A DNA stretch of 64,000 nucleotides from JAHBNG01 sp039028975. Lineage in GTDB: Bacteria > Chloroflexota > Anaerolineae > Caldilineales > Caldilineaceae. Position 1 is the stretch's first letter; each line of letters begins with the position of its first letter. Below are positions 8,581 through 17,138 of the stretch, piece by piece. The notes under the pieces were generated by a model. It saw nothing but the letters and a program-made list of their open reading frames with translations. It did no database searches and was not told the origin of the DNA. The stretch is from assembly GCA_039028975.1 (NCBI GenBank), contig JBCCHB010000082.1, positions 6,010 to 70,009 of the forward strand, in the 5' to 3' direction. The position numbers were made by a program, and so were the translations under genes.

Positions 8581-9816
8581 TTATACTGCCACCTTTTCAA
8601 CCGCGGCCATCACATCCTTCAATACAGGTTTATTCTTAAAGTAGAGCACCTCTGATGGCACATTCTGTAGCTTCTCCTTGGCCAAATTAACTCCTTCATA
8701 GACCAACAAAATCAGATCTTCCCGCTTGGCAGCCCGCACCTTTTTAACTTTGCGCTCCAGATACTCGGGATGCCAAAAGCCCACAATTTCGATCAGTGCC
8801 CGACGACCATCGTTTTTGTGGGTTACGGCAAAATCGGGGATCATGACCGTGTCGTCCACCAGGATCACTTCGTCTTCCCGCGTCAGTCTCCATTGACCCC
8901 GATCCGAACCAAACTTCTCGGCAAATTGGGCGGCAAAATCAGCTTCCATGCGACTATCGAATTCGCCACTGGCCTTAAAGTGGGTTGTCAAGGGAGCGCT
9001 GTGATTGAGATGATAAGTGAGCAGATCGCGATGGGGTGGCGGACGGACGGTCGCCCACATGCGCCATCGTTGGCAAAGGAAGAGGGCTGGTAAGAAGGCC
9101 GCAAGCTGGCGACCATAACGAGTTGTTGATTTGACAAAGGGAGAAATCGGTCCATCCAATGTCACATCATATCCTTGCTTACCGTCCACCTCGTCCTTGA
9201 GCGGAGTCGCCCAGAACATTAGCTTAAAGAGTTTAACATACTTCCAAAAATCCTTGTAGTTGTCATAGATGTGGACCTGCATCTGGTCAGACCAGTAGAG
9301 CGCTGCCCGGGAAAGTTCTAAATTGTAGCGGGCAATCAATGTATCAGGCGTCCACTCTGGACCAGGGTCAGTGAGTAGATACGCCGCAGGGAGGTCGGCA
9401 TAAAGGGCCTCTTCTAGCTCTGCCATACTCATACCCATAGAAGCCGATACTTCAGAGACGATTTCCCCCCGAGTACGAGGATGCAGTAGATCGGGTTGGA
9501 CAAAGGCTGGACCTGCGGCAAAGAGCCGTTCTCGCACTTCCTGGGGCGTAAAGAGGGTTTCAATGGGTTCAAAGGTTGCCGAATCGCTCAGCACTTTGGC
9601 TAGACCGCGCACAATGGTATAGTCGATGCGCTCGCCTTCATACACTTCAAGGACCTGTTGCCAAGCACTTTGGGGTTGATTAATTTGGGATTGAATCAGT
9701 TCAATCAGTTCGGACGCGGTCTGCCGCCAGTGAGAATCCGTCGCTTTGAGCAGACGCACATAGAGCTGCCCTTTGCGTCGATAGAGCCGTGGACGAACCA
9801 GATCACCCGTCAGCAT
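8581..9816 (-). CDS. Bax1-like endonuclease (DUF790), partner of XPB helicase
   Basis: A 411-aa protein of the DUF790/Bax1 family, the structure-specific nuclease that works with XPB helicase. The C-terminal third carries a PD-(D/E)XK core: E in SRMEADFAAQF, D in VMIPDFAV, E in ALIEIVGFW, and K in YLERKVKKV. ATG 9816 is selected because the family homology begins there (MLTGDLVRPRLYRRKGQLY) and it overlaps the helicase stop by 14 bp. A longer open frame to 9981 is helicase sequence in the wrong frame. The overlap points to translational coupling and a physical complex. A DNA-repair role is known from archaeal XPB-Bax1 and is inferred here. Confidence 0.85.
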   Translation of the reverse strand: MLTGDLVRPRLYRRKGQLYVRLLKATDSHWRQTASELIELIQSQINQPQSAWQQVLEVYEGERIDYTIVRGLAKVLSDSATFEPIETLFTPQEVRERLFAAGPAFVQPDLLHPRTRGEIVSEVSASMGMSMAELEEALYADLPAAYLLTDPGPEWTPDTLIARYNLELSRAALYWSDQMQVHIYDNYKDFWKYVKLFKLMFWATPLKDEVDGKQGYDVTLDGPISPFVKSTTRYGRQLAAFLPALFLCQRWRMWATVRPPPHRDLLTYHLNHSAPLTTHFKASGEFDSRMEADFAAQFAEKFGSDRGQWRLTREDEVILVDDTVMIPDFAVTHKNDGRRALIEIVGFWHPEYLERKVKKVRAAKREDLILLVYEGVNLAKEKLQNVPSEVLYFKNKPVLKDVMAAVEKVAV

Positions 9817-11518
9817 GTGGCACTCTCTGGCTGAAATTTTCCAATTGGGGATCCGTTTGCTGAGGCATCTCGTTCTGAGCTTCTTTGTTCTGCGAGTTGG
9901 TGTTTTGTGGATTGCGATGGAAATTCTGTAGCTTGCTGCTGCGTCGCTGGGAACGACCTTCATCCACCGTATCTCGGACAATCACTTCATAGAGTACGGC
10001 CTGACGATTGCCAACTTTGCGCAGAATGCGACCCAATCGCTGAATATATTCACGGGCACCGGCGTTTCCCCCCAAGACGATGGCTACTTTAGCCTCTGGT
10101 ACATCTACCCCTTCATTGAGTACTTTTGACGTGACAATGGCCGAATAGTCGCCGCTTTGGAATTTATCTAGAATCAGCTTGCGTTCAGCAGCCTTGGTCT
10201 CATGGGTCAGCGCAGGGATGAGGTGGCGGCGGGCAATCTGATAGGCCACATCGTTGTTTTCGGTAAAGACCAACACCTGCTCACAGACGTGTTCACGTAG
10301 CAGATTATCCAACATATGCATCTTGGCTTCAGATTGCGCCAAAAGGCGCTGGATGCGTTGCCTAGCCAGAATCGCTCGGCGCGCTTCGGGATTTTGAGAT
10401 CCCAGCCGCATTAGCTCTAAGTACCAGTTTCGGCCATAGGTTTGGGCCAACTGGCGAGAGGAGAGAAAATCAGCGTAGATGGCATAGTCAGCATCGTACT
10501 CTTTACGCTCTTCAGACGTCAGTTCAATCCGAACACGCTCAGTGCGGTACTCGGCTAGACGTGTCCCCACCAATTCTTCAATGCGCTTTTCATAGACAAT
10601 GGGGCCAATCAAGTCATCAACTCGCCAGCGCCCCCCTTCCTGTTCATCCGCTTCAGGATAGGTAGCCGTCAACCCCAAACGAAATGGGGCCGGTGACATC
10701 AGCGCAGTCTCTCCCCAAGCAGGAGCAGGCAGGTGATGGACTTCATCATAGATGATCAGCTTGAAGTGGTTCCCATAGTCGGCAATGAAGTCCCCGGCTG
10801 AGTGGTAGGTCGTAACGGTAATAGGTTCAAGCTGCTTCTCTTTGCCATAGTAGACACCTATCTTTATCTGATTGCTAGATTGGTTGCCAGATTGATTGTC
10901 AGTTTGGTTAGGAGAATCACTATCTACATATCCCGTATCATTTGGGCAAAATGCATTCACCAAGCGGGCATACCACTGATGAAGCAGGTCAATGGTGGGT
11001 GCTACAACAACGGTAGACGCACCCACCCGCTGAATGGCCTGAATCGCCACAAAGGTCTTGCCAGAGCCGGTGGGCAAGACAATGCTGCCTAGCCTATCTG
11101 CTCTATCCCAGGCACGGAGCGCTTCAAGCTGAAAATCGTGGGGTTGGCGGGAATCATGGAAGGTTAGATGAAGTGACTGCCAGCGTTGGACTGAGTTACG
11201 AATGCGATTTTCGCGTAGCCAAGGTAAGAGTTCTGGGAGGTGATAGCCTTCACAGCGCCACCGTCCTTTCACCCACTGGAATAGCGGGTGAACCGGTTGT
11301 TCCTGGCCAACTTCGCGGAGCACGAGCGTGCCACCTTGGTAGTAAAGGTAACTGGCGGCGGGGAAGGAAAACAGACTGGGTTGAGCAGGTGGCTCTTCTT
11401 CGCTCGGATCAAATTCAGAAGTCTCGACAAAAGCTGACCCAGCAGAGGCGAATTGTACCTCCTCAAGCTCTCCTTCAGTCGATTCAGCAGACAACGTGTC
11501 CAGACGCGAAGCGGCCAT
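9803..11518 (-). CDS. XPB/SSL2-type superfamily 2 DNA helicase
   Basis: A 571-aa SF2 helicase. An acidic, probably flexible 45-residue N-terminus is followed by a damage-recognition-like domain. Motif I is LPTGSGKTF, motif II is IIYDEVHHLPAP, motif III is LTATYPE and motif VI is YIQRLGRILRKVGN. The DEVH box and gene order with Bax1 identify it as XPB rather than RecQ or RecG. The C-terminal 40 residues are low-complexity Asn/Gln-rich (NPQNTNSQNKEAQNE). It probably unwinds damaged DNA for cleavage by the adjacent nuclease. ATG 11518 lies in a 254-bp AT-rich divergent promoter region. Confidence 0.9.
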   Translation of the reverse strand: MAASRLDTLSAESTEGELEEVQFASAGSAFVETSEFDPSEEEPPAQPSLFSFPAASYLYYQGGTLVLREVGQEQPVHPLFQWVKGRWRCEGYHLPELLPWLRENRIRNSVQRWQSLHLTFHDSRQPHDFQLEALRAWDRADRLGSIVLPTGSGKTFVAIQAIQRVGASTVVVAPTIDLLHQWYARLVNAFCPNDTGYVDSDSPNQTDNQSGNQSSNQIKIGVYYGKEKQLEPITVTTYHSAGDFIADYGNHFKLIIYDEVHHLPAPAWGETALMSPAPFRLGLTATYPEADEQEGGRWRVDDLIGPIVYEKRIEELVGTRLAEYRTERVRIELTSEERKEYDADYAIYADFLSSRQLAQTYGRNWYLELMRLGSQNPEARRAILARQRIQRLLAQSEAKMHMLDNLLREHVCEQVLVFTENNDVAYQIARRHLIPALTHETKAAERKLILDKFQSGDYSAIVTSKVLNEGVDVPEAKVAIVLGGNAGAREYIQRLGRILRKVGNRQAVLYEVIVRDTVDEGRSQRRSSKLQNFHRNPQNTNSQNKEAQNEMPQQTDPQLENFSQRVPHADG

Positions 11519-11772
11519 AATAAGATCCCATGGTGTTATTGGAATTATTGGAAAACATTATAGCCTACCCTAATTAAACATTCAACAATTCAGCAATTCA
11601 CAAATTAATTATTATTCCGAGCGCTTCATTATGAAAATTGACGTTTCTCAACTATACTGAGGTTAATTGAATAGCTGTAACTTTCCTACACTCTACTTGT
11701 GGAAGCAGACGGCAGTTTTCAAAAAGCGCTGAGTATCCGTAGTACGTAAGTAGACCTATTTGAGGTGTATCT
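11519..11772. promoter_or_regulatory. AT-rich divergent intergenic region between XPB and a coiled-coil gene
   Basis: This 254-bp gap separates two divergent genes and must hold both promoters. It contains short direct repeats (ATTATTGGAATTATTGGAA near 11537; several AATTCA units at 11580-11605) and a TATACT box at 11653-11658 reading toward the plus-strand gene. I could not assign a convincing -35 at standard spacing. GAGGTG at about 11761-11766 is the ribosome site for the gene at 11773. Confidence 0.4.
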
Positions 11773-12423
11773 ATGACGAAACAGACAAATGAAGAAGCAA
11801 TTGCGGAAATTTGGCAGCTTTTTAAAGAGACCGATGCGCGATTCAAAGAGACCGATGAACGGCTGGATAAGCGCATACAGGAAACCGATACAAGGCTGGA
11901 TAAGCGCATACAGGAAACCGATACAAGGCTGGATAAGCGCATACAGGAAACCGATGCAAGGCTGGATAAACGCATACGCCAATTAGAAGGTCTGTTTGGT
12001 AATCAATGGGGGAGGTTGGTTGAATCCCTAGTTGAACCAGGTGTTCTTAAACTGTTTCAGAACCGCGGCATCTCTGTTCACAACTTATATCGTCGCGCTT
12101 TGGCCCAGCAAAATGGTCACCATATGGAAGTGGATCTGCTTCTCGAAAATGAAACGGAAGCCATTGCTGTTGAGGTAAAAAGCTCATTTAGTATTGAAGA
12201 TGTCAGCGATTTTTTGGAGGAGATGGCACAATTTTTCCACTACTTTTCTCGCTACCAAGGTTACAAACTTTATGGTGCCGTGGCCGGGCTAGATATAGGT
12301 AGTGATGTGACCAAATACGCCTATCGCCGAGGGTTATTTGTCATAAGCATTACCGGCAATAACTTGGTGCAGATCCTCAACGATGAAATGTTTCAGCCTC
12401 GCGACTTTGGCAACAGCGACTGA
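11773..12423 (+). CDS. Hendecad coiled-coil protein with PD-(D/E)XK nuclease-like domain (DUF3782-like)
   Basis: A 216-aa protein. Residues 1-70 form a charged coiled coil made of an 11-residue repeat (RLDKRIQETDT) in four copies, a period typical of right-handed coils. The C-terminal 140 residues carry a nuclease-like core, HHMEVDLLLENETEAIAVEVKSS, where D and E-x-K fit the PD-(D/E)XK signature. A dimer or higher oligomer binding or cutting nucleic acid is a reasonable guess; no partner gene marks it as restriction or toxin. The coil repeats are also near-perfect 33-bp DNA repeats. GAGGTG 7 bases upstream supports ATG 11773. Confidence 0.75.
   Translation: MTKQTNEEAIAEIWQLFKETDARFKETDERLDKRIQETDTRLDKRIQETDTRLDKRIQETDARLDKRIRQLEGLFGNQWGRLVESLVEPGVLKLFQNRGISVHNLYRRALAQQNGHHMEVDLLLENETEAIAVEVKSSFSIEDVSDFLEEMAQFFHYFSRYQGYKLYGAVAGLDIGSDVTKYAYRRGLFVISITGNNLVQILNDEMFQPRDFGNSD
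11861..11992 (+). repeat. 33-bp in-frame tandem repeat, four units
   Basis: Units begin at 11861, 11894, 11927 and 11960 with GGCTGGATAAGCGCATAC. Units 2 and 3 are identical over the whole 33 bases; unit 4 differs at a few positions. Each unit encodes one 11-residue coiled-coil turn, so copy number changes keep the frame. Confidence 0.92.
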
Positions 12424-12450
12424 CCCAACAAACCATAGGAGCAACTACCC

Positions 12451-13197
12451 ATGTACCTAACTGCTTCCCACGTCAATCAATACCACCAGGACGGCTACCT
12501 CCTCGTCCCCGATCTCTTTACCCAACAAGAAGTCAGTGCCATGCTGACTGCTATCGAAAATGGTGGCCGCGTAGCCGATACGGCCAGAGACACATCTGAT
12601 GCTGGCGGAAAAGCAGCCCGGTTGGCTATCTGGTTCGAATTGGGTGATGACATCTGGACCGACGTCTCGACCCACCCGAGAATCGTCAACAATATCCGCA
12701 TGTTGATGGGTGAAGAGATTGCCTTTTTCCATGGCAAAGTTATGCTCAAAGAGCCACAATCCGGTGGCGCATGGGAGTGGCACCAGGATTATGGCTACTG
12801 GTACGACCAGGGCTACGCCTACCCGCGCTTGATGAGCGCATTTGTGGCCCTAGATCCGGCTACCAAAGAAAATGGGTGTCTCCAAGTGTTGCGTGGTTCC
12901 CATCTGTTGGGTCGGCTTGATCATACCGAAGTTGGCTCCCAAACTGGTGCTGAGGAAGAGCGCATGCAGCGGATTGAAGAGATGCTGGAACAGGTCCATT
13001 GTGAGATGACGCCCGGATCGGTTCTCTTTTTCCACTCGAATTTGCTTCACGGGTCGGCACCGAATGAGTCCGATCATTCAAGACGGGCCTTTATCATCTG
13101 CTACAACGCGCTGACGAATCCACAATTTGCGGAAAAGCAGACCTCGGATACGGTGCCGTGTCCGGTGGCGGCGGATGATGTGTTGGTGAGACGATAG
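12451..13197 (+). CDS. Phytanoyl-CoA dioxygenase (PhyH) family protein
   Basis: A 248-aa Fe(II)/2-oxoglutarate oxygenase. The HxD iron ligands are H-Q-D in WEWHQDYGYWYDQG, with the distal His in FFHSNLLHGSAPN and the cosubstrate Arg in SRRAFIICYN. The sequence CLQVLRGSHLLGRL is a strong family signature. It begins with the usual MYLTASHVNQYHQDGYLLVPDL, and AGGAG lies 10 bases before ATG 12451. It is 27 bp after the coiled-coil gene and 22 bp before the sigma-like gene, so the three could share a transcript. Substrate unknown. Confidence 0.9.
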   Translation: MYLTASHVNQYHQDGYLLVPDLFTQQEVSAMLTAIENGGRVADTARDTSDAGGKAARLAIWFELGDDIWTDVSTHPRIVNNIRMLMGEEIAFFHGKVMLKEPQSGGAWEWHQDYGYWYDQGYAYPRLMSAFVALDPATKENGCLQVLRGSHLLGRLDHTEVGSQTGAEEERMQRIEEMLEQVHCEMTPGSVLFFHSNLLHGSAPNESDHSRRAFIICYNALTNPQFAEKQTSDTVPCPVAADDVLVRR

Positions 13198-13219
13198 AAA
13201 TCCAGGAATAGAATCGGCC

Positions 13220-13987
13220 ATGTCTGAACGTAATGATCTTGAATTCCTCTGCCGACGGGTTGTTCAAGAAATGTCTGTCAGCAAGGGATGGTGTCTATTA
13301 TCTGAAGAGCAATTTGCCCAGGCACTGCTTGCGGATCCACATTTATCCCCTCACTCAACCCCAGACCAATTGAATACTCTTGCAATCAATGTCTATTGCC
13401 GACAAGCCTTATACCCTTGTTGTTGCGGAAAGCATGGCCCTGATAAACAGAATCAAGCGTTTCATGAACTGAGTGATTATTTGTATTCACAAGCAAAAAG
13501 AACGCTGCCGAGCAGCGCGGAAGACGCAACGAATGATGCGCTGTTACGGATTTTTACAACGATGGAGAAGTGTCGTGACCCAGGAGCGTTTTTAGCCTTT
13601 GCGAATTTCAAGCTGCTGGATGCCAAGAGAATGATTCTGCGCGAGGATGAGCGCCAATCTCGCTTATCGGTTCCGGAGTATCAGGATATTATCGATGATT
13701 TCAGTGGTGAAGATACATCGGATGGGTCTCCGAACCATGCCGTCATGGCATCAGAGCGGCATCAGGAGTTGTATCACACATTCCAGCAACTACAGAAGAA
13801 ATATCCCAGACGACATCGCCAATATAAGGCAGTTTGGTTGCGCTATATAGATGACCTGAACACAGAGGAGATTGCAAAAGCGCTCGCCACAGACTCTAAG
13901 AACGTCCTGGTGTTGATCAGCAGAGGTCTTGACAACTTACGCAAGGAGCCTCTACTTCTCGAACTTATAGGAACGAGAATTAAATAA
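13220..13987 (+). CDS. ECF-like sigma-70 family RNA polymerase sigma factor
   Basis: A 255-aa protein with a region-2-like helix set (AEDATNDALLRIFTTMEKCRDPGAF, then FANFKLLDAKRMILREDERQ) and a region-4-like end (YKAVWLRYIDDLNTEEIAKALATDSKNVLVLISRG) that resembles a helix-turn-helix. An atypical 80-residue N-terminal extension contains a Cys cluster (YPCCCGKHG) that might bind metal or sense redox state. The next gene on the same strand encodes a zinc-finger anti-sigma candidate, a usual pairing. The match to sigma factors is moderate, not strong, so a related DNA-binding regulator is possible. It would direct transcription of a small regulon, perhaps the nearby secreted proteins. Confidence 0.7.
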   Translation: MSERNDLEFLCRRVVQEMSVSKGWCLLSEEQFAQALLADPHLSPHSTPDQLNTLAINVYCRQALYPCCCGKHGPDKQNQAFHELSDYLYSQAKRTLPSSAEDATNDALLRIFTTMEKCRDPGAFLAFANFKLLDAKRMILREDERQSRLSVPEYQDIIDDFSGEDTSDGSPNHAVMASERHQELYHTFQQLQKKYPRRHRQYKAVWLRYIDDLNTEEIAKALATDSKNVLVLISRGLDNLRKEPLLLELIGTRIK

Positions 13988-14152
13988 CTTGGCCACTTGG
14001 CGGGCTACACCGGATTGAAACGCGCAAGTTATTTACGGTTCATTCCATAACAGAACAAAATACCGAATGAGACGTCTAAAAAAAATCAAATTTATGTTTC
14101 GTGCAATGTTTTGCGCGCTTTATGCCCATTAGTAGATAAAAGGACAGACAAC

Positions 14153-14860
14153 GTGGAAAAATTTGCTCAAGCACTACGATCAGATCTGGAGGATACGCTG
14201 ACGTGCAATGAGTGTGAAGAAAGGCTACCTGAATATGTCAATGCACAGTTGCTTACTGGAGAACTTTCGCCTGAATATTCAGAAGTTGAACGCCATCTCC
14301 AACTCTGTCCTCACTGCGCATCGATTTACGCTGTGTTTAGCGACCAAGTAAGGGAAGGATATCTCGCAACGGTTTCCCAAGATCTATCATTTGAACCAGA
14401 CTTGTCTTTCTTGCCTGCAGAAAATATTCAATTAGACAAGCTGAAGTTCCAGTTTGGAAGCCTGCAAGCTTTGAAAAATTTGATAACGTTTCAATTTAGC
14501 CAGCCGTTGATTGATGCATTGAACCAGCCGAATGTAAGTCCGATAGGGGTGAAGTCTGCGTCCACGGCGGAGATAGATGAATCGTTGATCTATGAGGATG
14601 ATTCCAGTAAAATTTCCTTTACGGCGGAGCGAGATGAGCATAATCCACAACCTTATCAGCTCACGTTCAAGATAGGCGTTAAAGGAAAAAAGTGGCCTGA
14701 GCTTTCAGGAACAGAAATTAGCGTGCGTGATCGAGATCACGTTGAGTTCATCAGAAAAGAAACGGATGGATTCGGAGTTGTGGTTGTAGAGTTAAGCACA
14801 ATTCACGAAATCACGGAGTGCTTCTTCACAATTTCAATGGGTAAAGATACTGTTCACTAG
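14153..14860 (+). CDS. Putative zinc-finger (ZAS-like) anti-sigma factor
   Basis: A 235-aa protein starting at GTG 14153, chosen because AAAAGGA ends 8 bases upstream; an earlier in-frame TTG at 14111 has no such site. Residues 20-60 hold C-N-E-C and then H-L-Q-L-C-P-H-C, the H-x3-C-x2-C signature of ZAS/zf-HC2 anti-sigma domains. No membrane segment follows, so it should be cytoplasmic, unlike many anti-sigma factors. The beta-rich C-terminal half (residues 130-235) is unrecognised and could be a sensing or protease-target domain. Its stop TAG shares the palindrome CTAG (14857-14860) with the stop of the convergent CHAT gene. Confidence 0.65.
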   Translation: MEKFAQALRSDLEDTLTCNECEERLPEYVNAQLLTGELSPEYSEVERHLQLCPHCASIYAVFSDQVREGYLATVSQDLSFEPDLSFLPAENIQLDKLKFQFGSLQALKNLITFQFSQPLIDALNQPNVSPIGVKSASTAEIDESLIYEDDSSKISFTAERDEHNPQPYQLTFKIGVKGKKWPELSGTEISVRDRDHVEFIRKETDGFGVVVVELSTIHEITECFFTISMGKDTVH

Positions 14861-17118
14861 GGCGACAAGATTGACTGACGACCGATCAACGTGAATCCTG
14901 CCCAGTAATAGGGAGCGACAAATGGCTTTTGGGTGCTGTTGACGCTTGCTAGCTCTGATATGTATCGAGCGTCTGAATACCGCCTTAGAATCATTTTGAT
15001 TTCTCGAACGGTGAGGTGCCTTAAATAGAGTTGTGCTTTTTTGAGGGCATTTACGATATCTACTCCACAGCAAACCTCTTCGTAGAACCGCTCGATCAGA
15101 ATCCGGGTTGAATGTTCTGGAATCTGCCAGAGGCTTACGAGAACGGCTTCTGCACCAGCCTGCATAAAAGCTTGTGCAAAACCGCTCAGTTCATCACCGC
15201 TACGCACTGCGCTCAATCCGCTGTGACACGCGCTTAAGGTAACGAGCTGGCAGTTAAGTTTTAGCGTTTGCATTACTTCGCGTGCTGTGAGTGTTTCTGT
15301 GGCAGAGATTTGCAGCATCGAATCAAGAGGGGATCGTACATTAAAGGTGCCGTGGCAGGAAAAGTGGAGAAATCTGTATGCTTCCGCTCTTTTCTCAAGT
15401 GCCTGTTTCTTCGGCGCTGCCCCAACCAGCACCTGTCCCTGCATAATTCGGGCAACATCGGCTGCTTCATGTTCAGCAAAGGTCAGGGCAGGAGTTGTAT
15501 CTCCGTTGTATCCCACCGCGAGACAAGAAGGGGAAGGGAGCCTACCATCGGACCGCGGTTTCTCATGCAATAAAGTCGATACGCTAGGGCTGTAGAGGAT
15601 TTTGGGGCCATTCTCACTCAATAGGCATTGCTCTTCTCCTGACGTCAACGCTTGAAATGGAACGTAATGGAGTGGCCCATGGGGAATTAGACAGACGAGT
15701 TTTGATTCTGCCAGTAAGCCCTCGACCGGAGAAATGAGTTCTTCATATAGAGTAGCCCGTATAGACGGTTCCAAAAAGTATTGACTTGCTAAACGGTCGA
15801 TTCGATGCGAAAGTAAGTCGTTGGGAGAAAGATTGGTTGTGTGAACTATGAACTGCTCGCGGGTTATGCCAACCAAGAACACCTTGGAAGCAGGAAAACG
15901 ATGTCGTCGGGGAATCTGGTTCGCTCGCCCACGCCCTTCAGGAGATTGAACCAGACCTGTTGTAAAGTATGCCAATACCAAGGTGTTTTCGGGAAGGGCG
16001 GCCTGTATCCCTTCGAGGGTGAGAACCGCCGATATTCTTCGTTCTTTGTCTGGTGAGATGTCTAGAGAGCCGGCAACTAGTGTGTCCAAAAAGGCTCTAG
16101 ATCGCGCCTGTTCCATATGGTTGAAGGCGCATGTAGTATCCCCGAATTCTAGATTTAGAACAATTGCATTTGCATAAATATTGGCGACTGTAGTACTGAA
16201 TCCTGCTCCTATACCAATGGCCAATATCTTGGAGCGCAATGCCTCAATGCACTGAATCGATTGCACATAATACTCGATGGCTAGCGGGTATTCTTCCATT
16301 TGTTCGTAAAGACTTGCCAAGTTTGCCAAGATGTCCATCATCTCAAGCTGGTTTTCGGATTGGCGGACGGCTATCAAAGCTTTCTTATAGAAATCCTGTG
16401 CTGTTGACCAATAGGCTTCTCCCTGGAGATGATTGACCTCACCCATGTTATTGTGGCAACATGCTATGCCTAGAATATCTTTGTTTTCATGGCAGATACG
16501 TAGCTCTTTTCTATAGTATTGAATTGCTCTTTCCCAATCTTGTAAATAGAGATATAGGGTACCCAATGTGCTATAGACAGAACCGGTCAACCATGCTACA
16601 GACTCAGGATCTTGGATTTCATCTGCCATCAATGAGCAGATCGCAATCGCCTCTTGACAATGAGCAATTCCAATAGCAAGAACTTCCTGATTATAGTCTC
16701 CGTGTAGATAACCCTTGCACAAGCAGATGGCAATCTGTCGGAGTGCTTTAAATGTATCGCCATGTTTTTGAGGACCATGTGCAGTCGCCACAATCTGTTG
16801 ATATAGGGTGATTGCATTTGTCCACTCGCCTTGAATAATATGCGTTCGGCCTAGCCCATAGAGTGTCTGTGTTTTTAGATGTGGATTGAACGTAAAATGC
16901 AATAAAGATTGAAATGTGTTCTCTGCTGCGGCCCAGTCATTGTGCTTTTCAAAAGCTAATATTCCTTCCAGATATTGAATCCAAAGCGAAAGTTCAGAGC
17001 AATCTAGGGCATAAGTGCGTAATTCGCGGAGAATGTCATTACATCTGTCAAATTGCTCAAGATTTGCGGCTTGTTTAAAGTGATTTACCAAGGTTTCGAG
17101 TCGAGTATTATCTAACAT
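14857..17118 (-). CDS. TPR-CHAT caspase-like protease
   Basis: A 753-aa cytoplasmic protein. Residues 1-345 are helical repeats of TPR type (for example SVYSTLGTLYLYLQDWERAI and GEWTNAITLYQQIV). Residues 375-750 form a CHAT domain, a relative of caspases and separase. The catalytic pair is visible: His589 in FLHFSCHGTF and Cys631 in LVTLSACHSG; SLWQIPEHSTRILIERFY is another family hallmark. TPR-CHAT proteins typically sense a partner through the TPR and then cleave a protein target. Here the gene converges on the sigma/anti-sigma pair and diverges (20-bp gap) from a secreted-protein gene, so either neighbour may be linked to its function. Target unknown. Confidence 0.88.
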   Translation of the reverse strand: MLDNTRLETLVNHFKQAANLEQFDRCNDILRELRTYALDCSELSLWIQYLEGILAFEKHNDWAAAENTFQSLLHFTFNPHLKTQTLYGLGRTHIIQGEWTNAITLYQQIVATAHGPQKHGDTFKALRQIAICLCKGYLHGDYNQEVLAIGIAHCQEAIAICSLMADEIQDPESVAWLTGSVYSTLGTLYLYLQDWERAIQYYRKELRICHENKDILGIACCHNNMGEVNHLQGEAYWSTAQDFYKKALIAVRQSENQLEMMDILANLASLYEQMEEYPLAIEYYVQSIQCIEALRSKILAIGIGAGFSTTVANIYANAIVLNLEFGDTTCAFNHMEQARSRAFLDTLVAGSLDISPDKERRISAVLTLEGIQAALPENTLVLAYFTTGLVQSPEGRGRANQIPRRHRFPASKVFLVGITREQFIVHTTNLSPNDLLSHRIDRLASQYFLEPSIRATLYEELISPVEGLLAESKLVCLIPHGPLHYVPFQALTSGEEQCLLSENGPKILYSPSVSTLLHEKPRSDGRLPSPSCLAVGYNGDTTPALTFAEHEAADVARIMQGQVLVGAAPKKQALEKRAEAYRFLHFSCHGTFNVRSPLDSMLQISATETLTAREVMQTLKLNCQLVTLSACHSGLSAVRSGDELSGFAQAFMQAGAEAVLVSLWQIPEHSTRILIERFYEEVCCGVDIVNALKKAQLYLRHLTVREIKMILRRYSDARYISELASVNSTQKPFVAPYYWAGFTLIGRQSILSP

Positions 17119-17138
17119 GGTTCACGCATGATGTTTGA

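Noticed and set aside
9817..9981. N-terminal extension of the Bax1 gene
   Set aside because: The added 55 residues lie wholly inside the helicase gene in another frame, are basic and unlike the family, and start before the real MLTGDLVRPRL.
13220..17118. Type III-E CRISPR (Craspase) locus
   Set aside because: TPR-CHAT and a sigma factor are present, but no gRAMP/Cas7-11 gene, Cas1/2 or repeat array is visible in the window.
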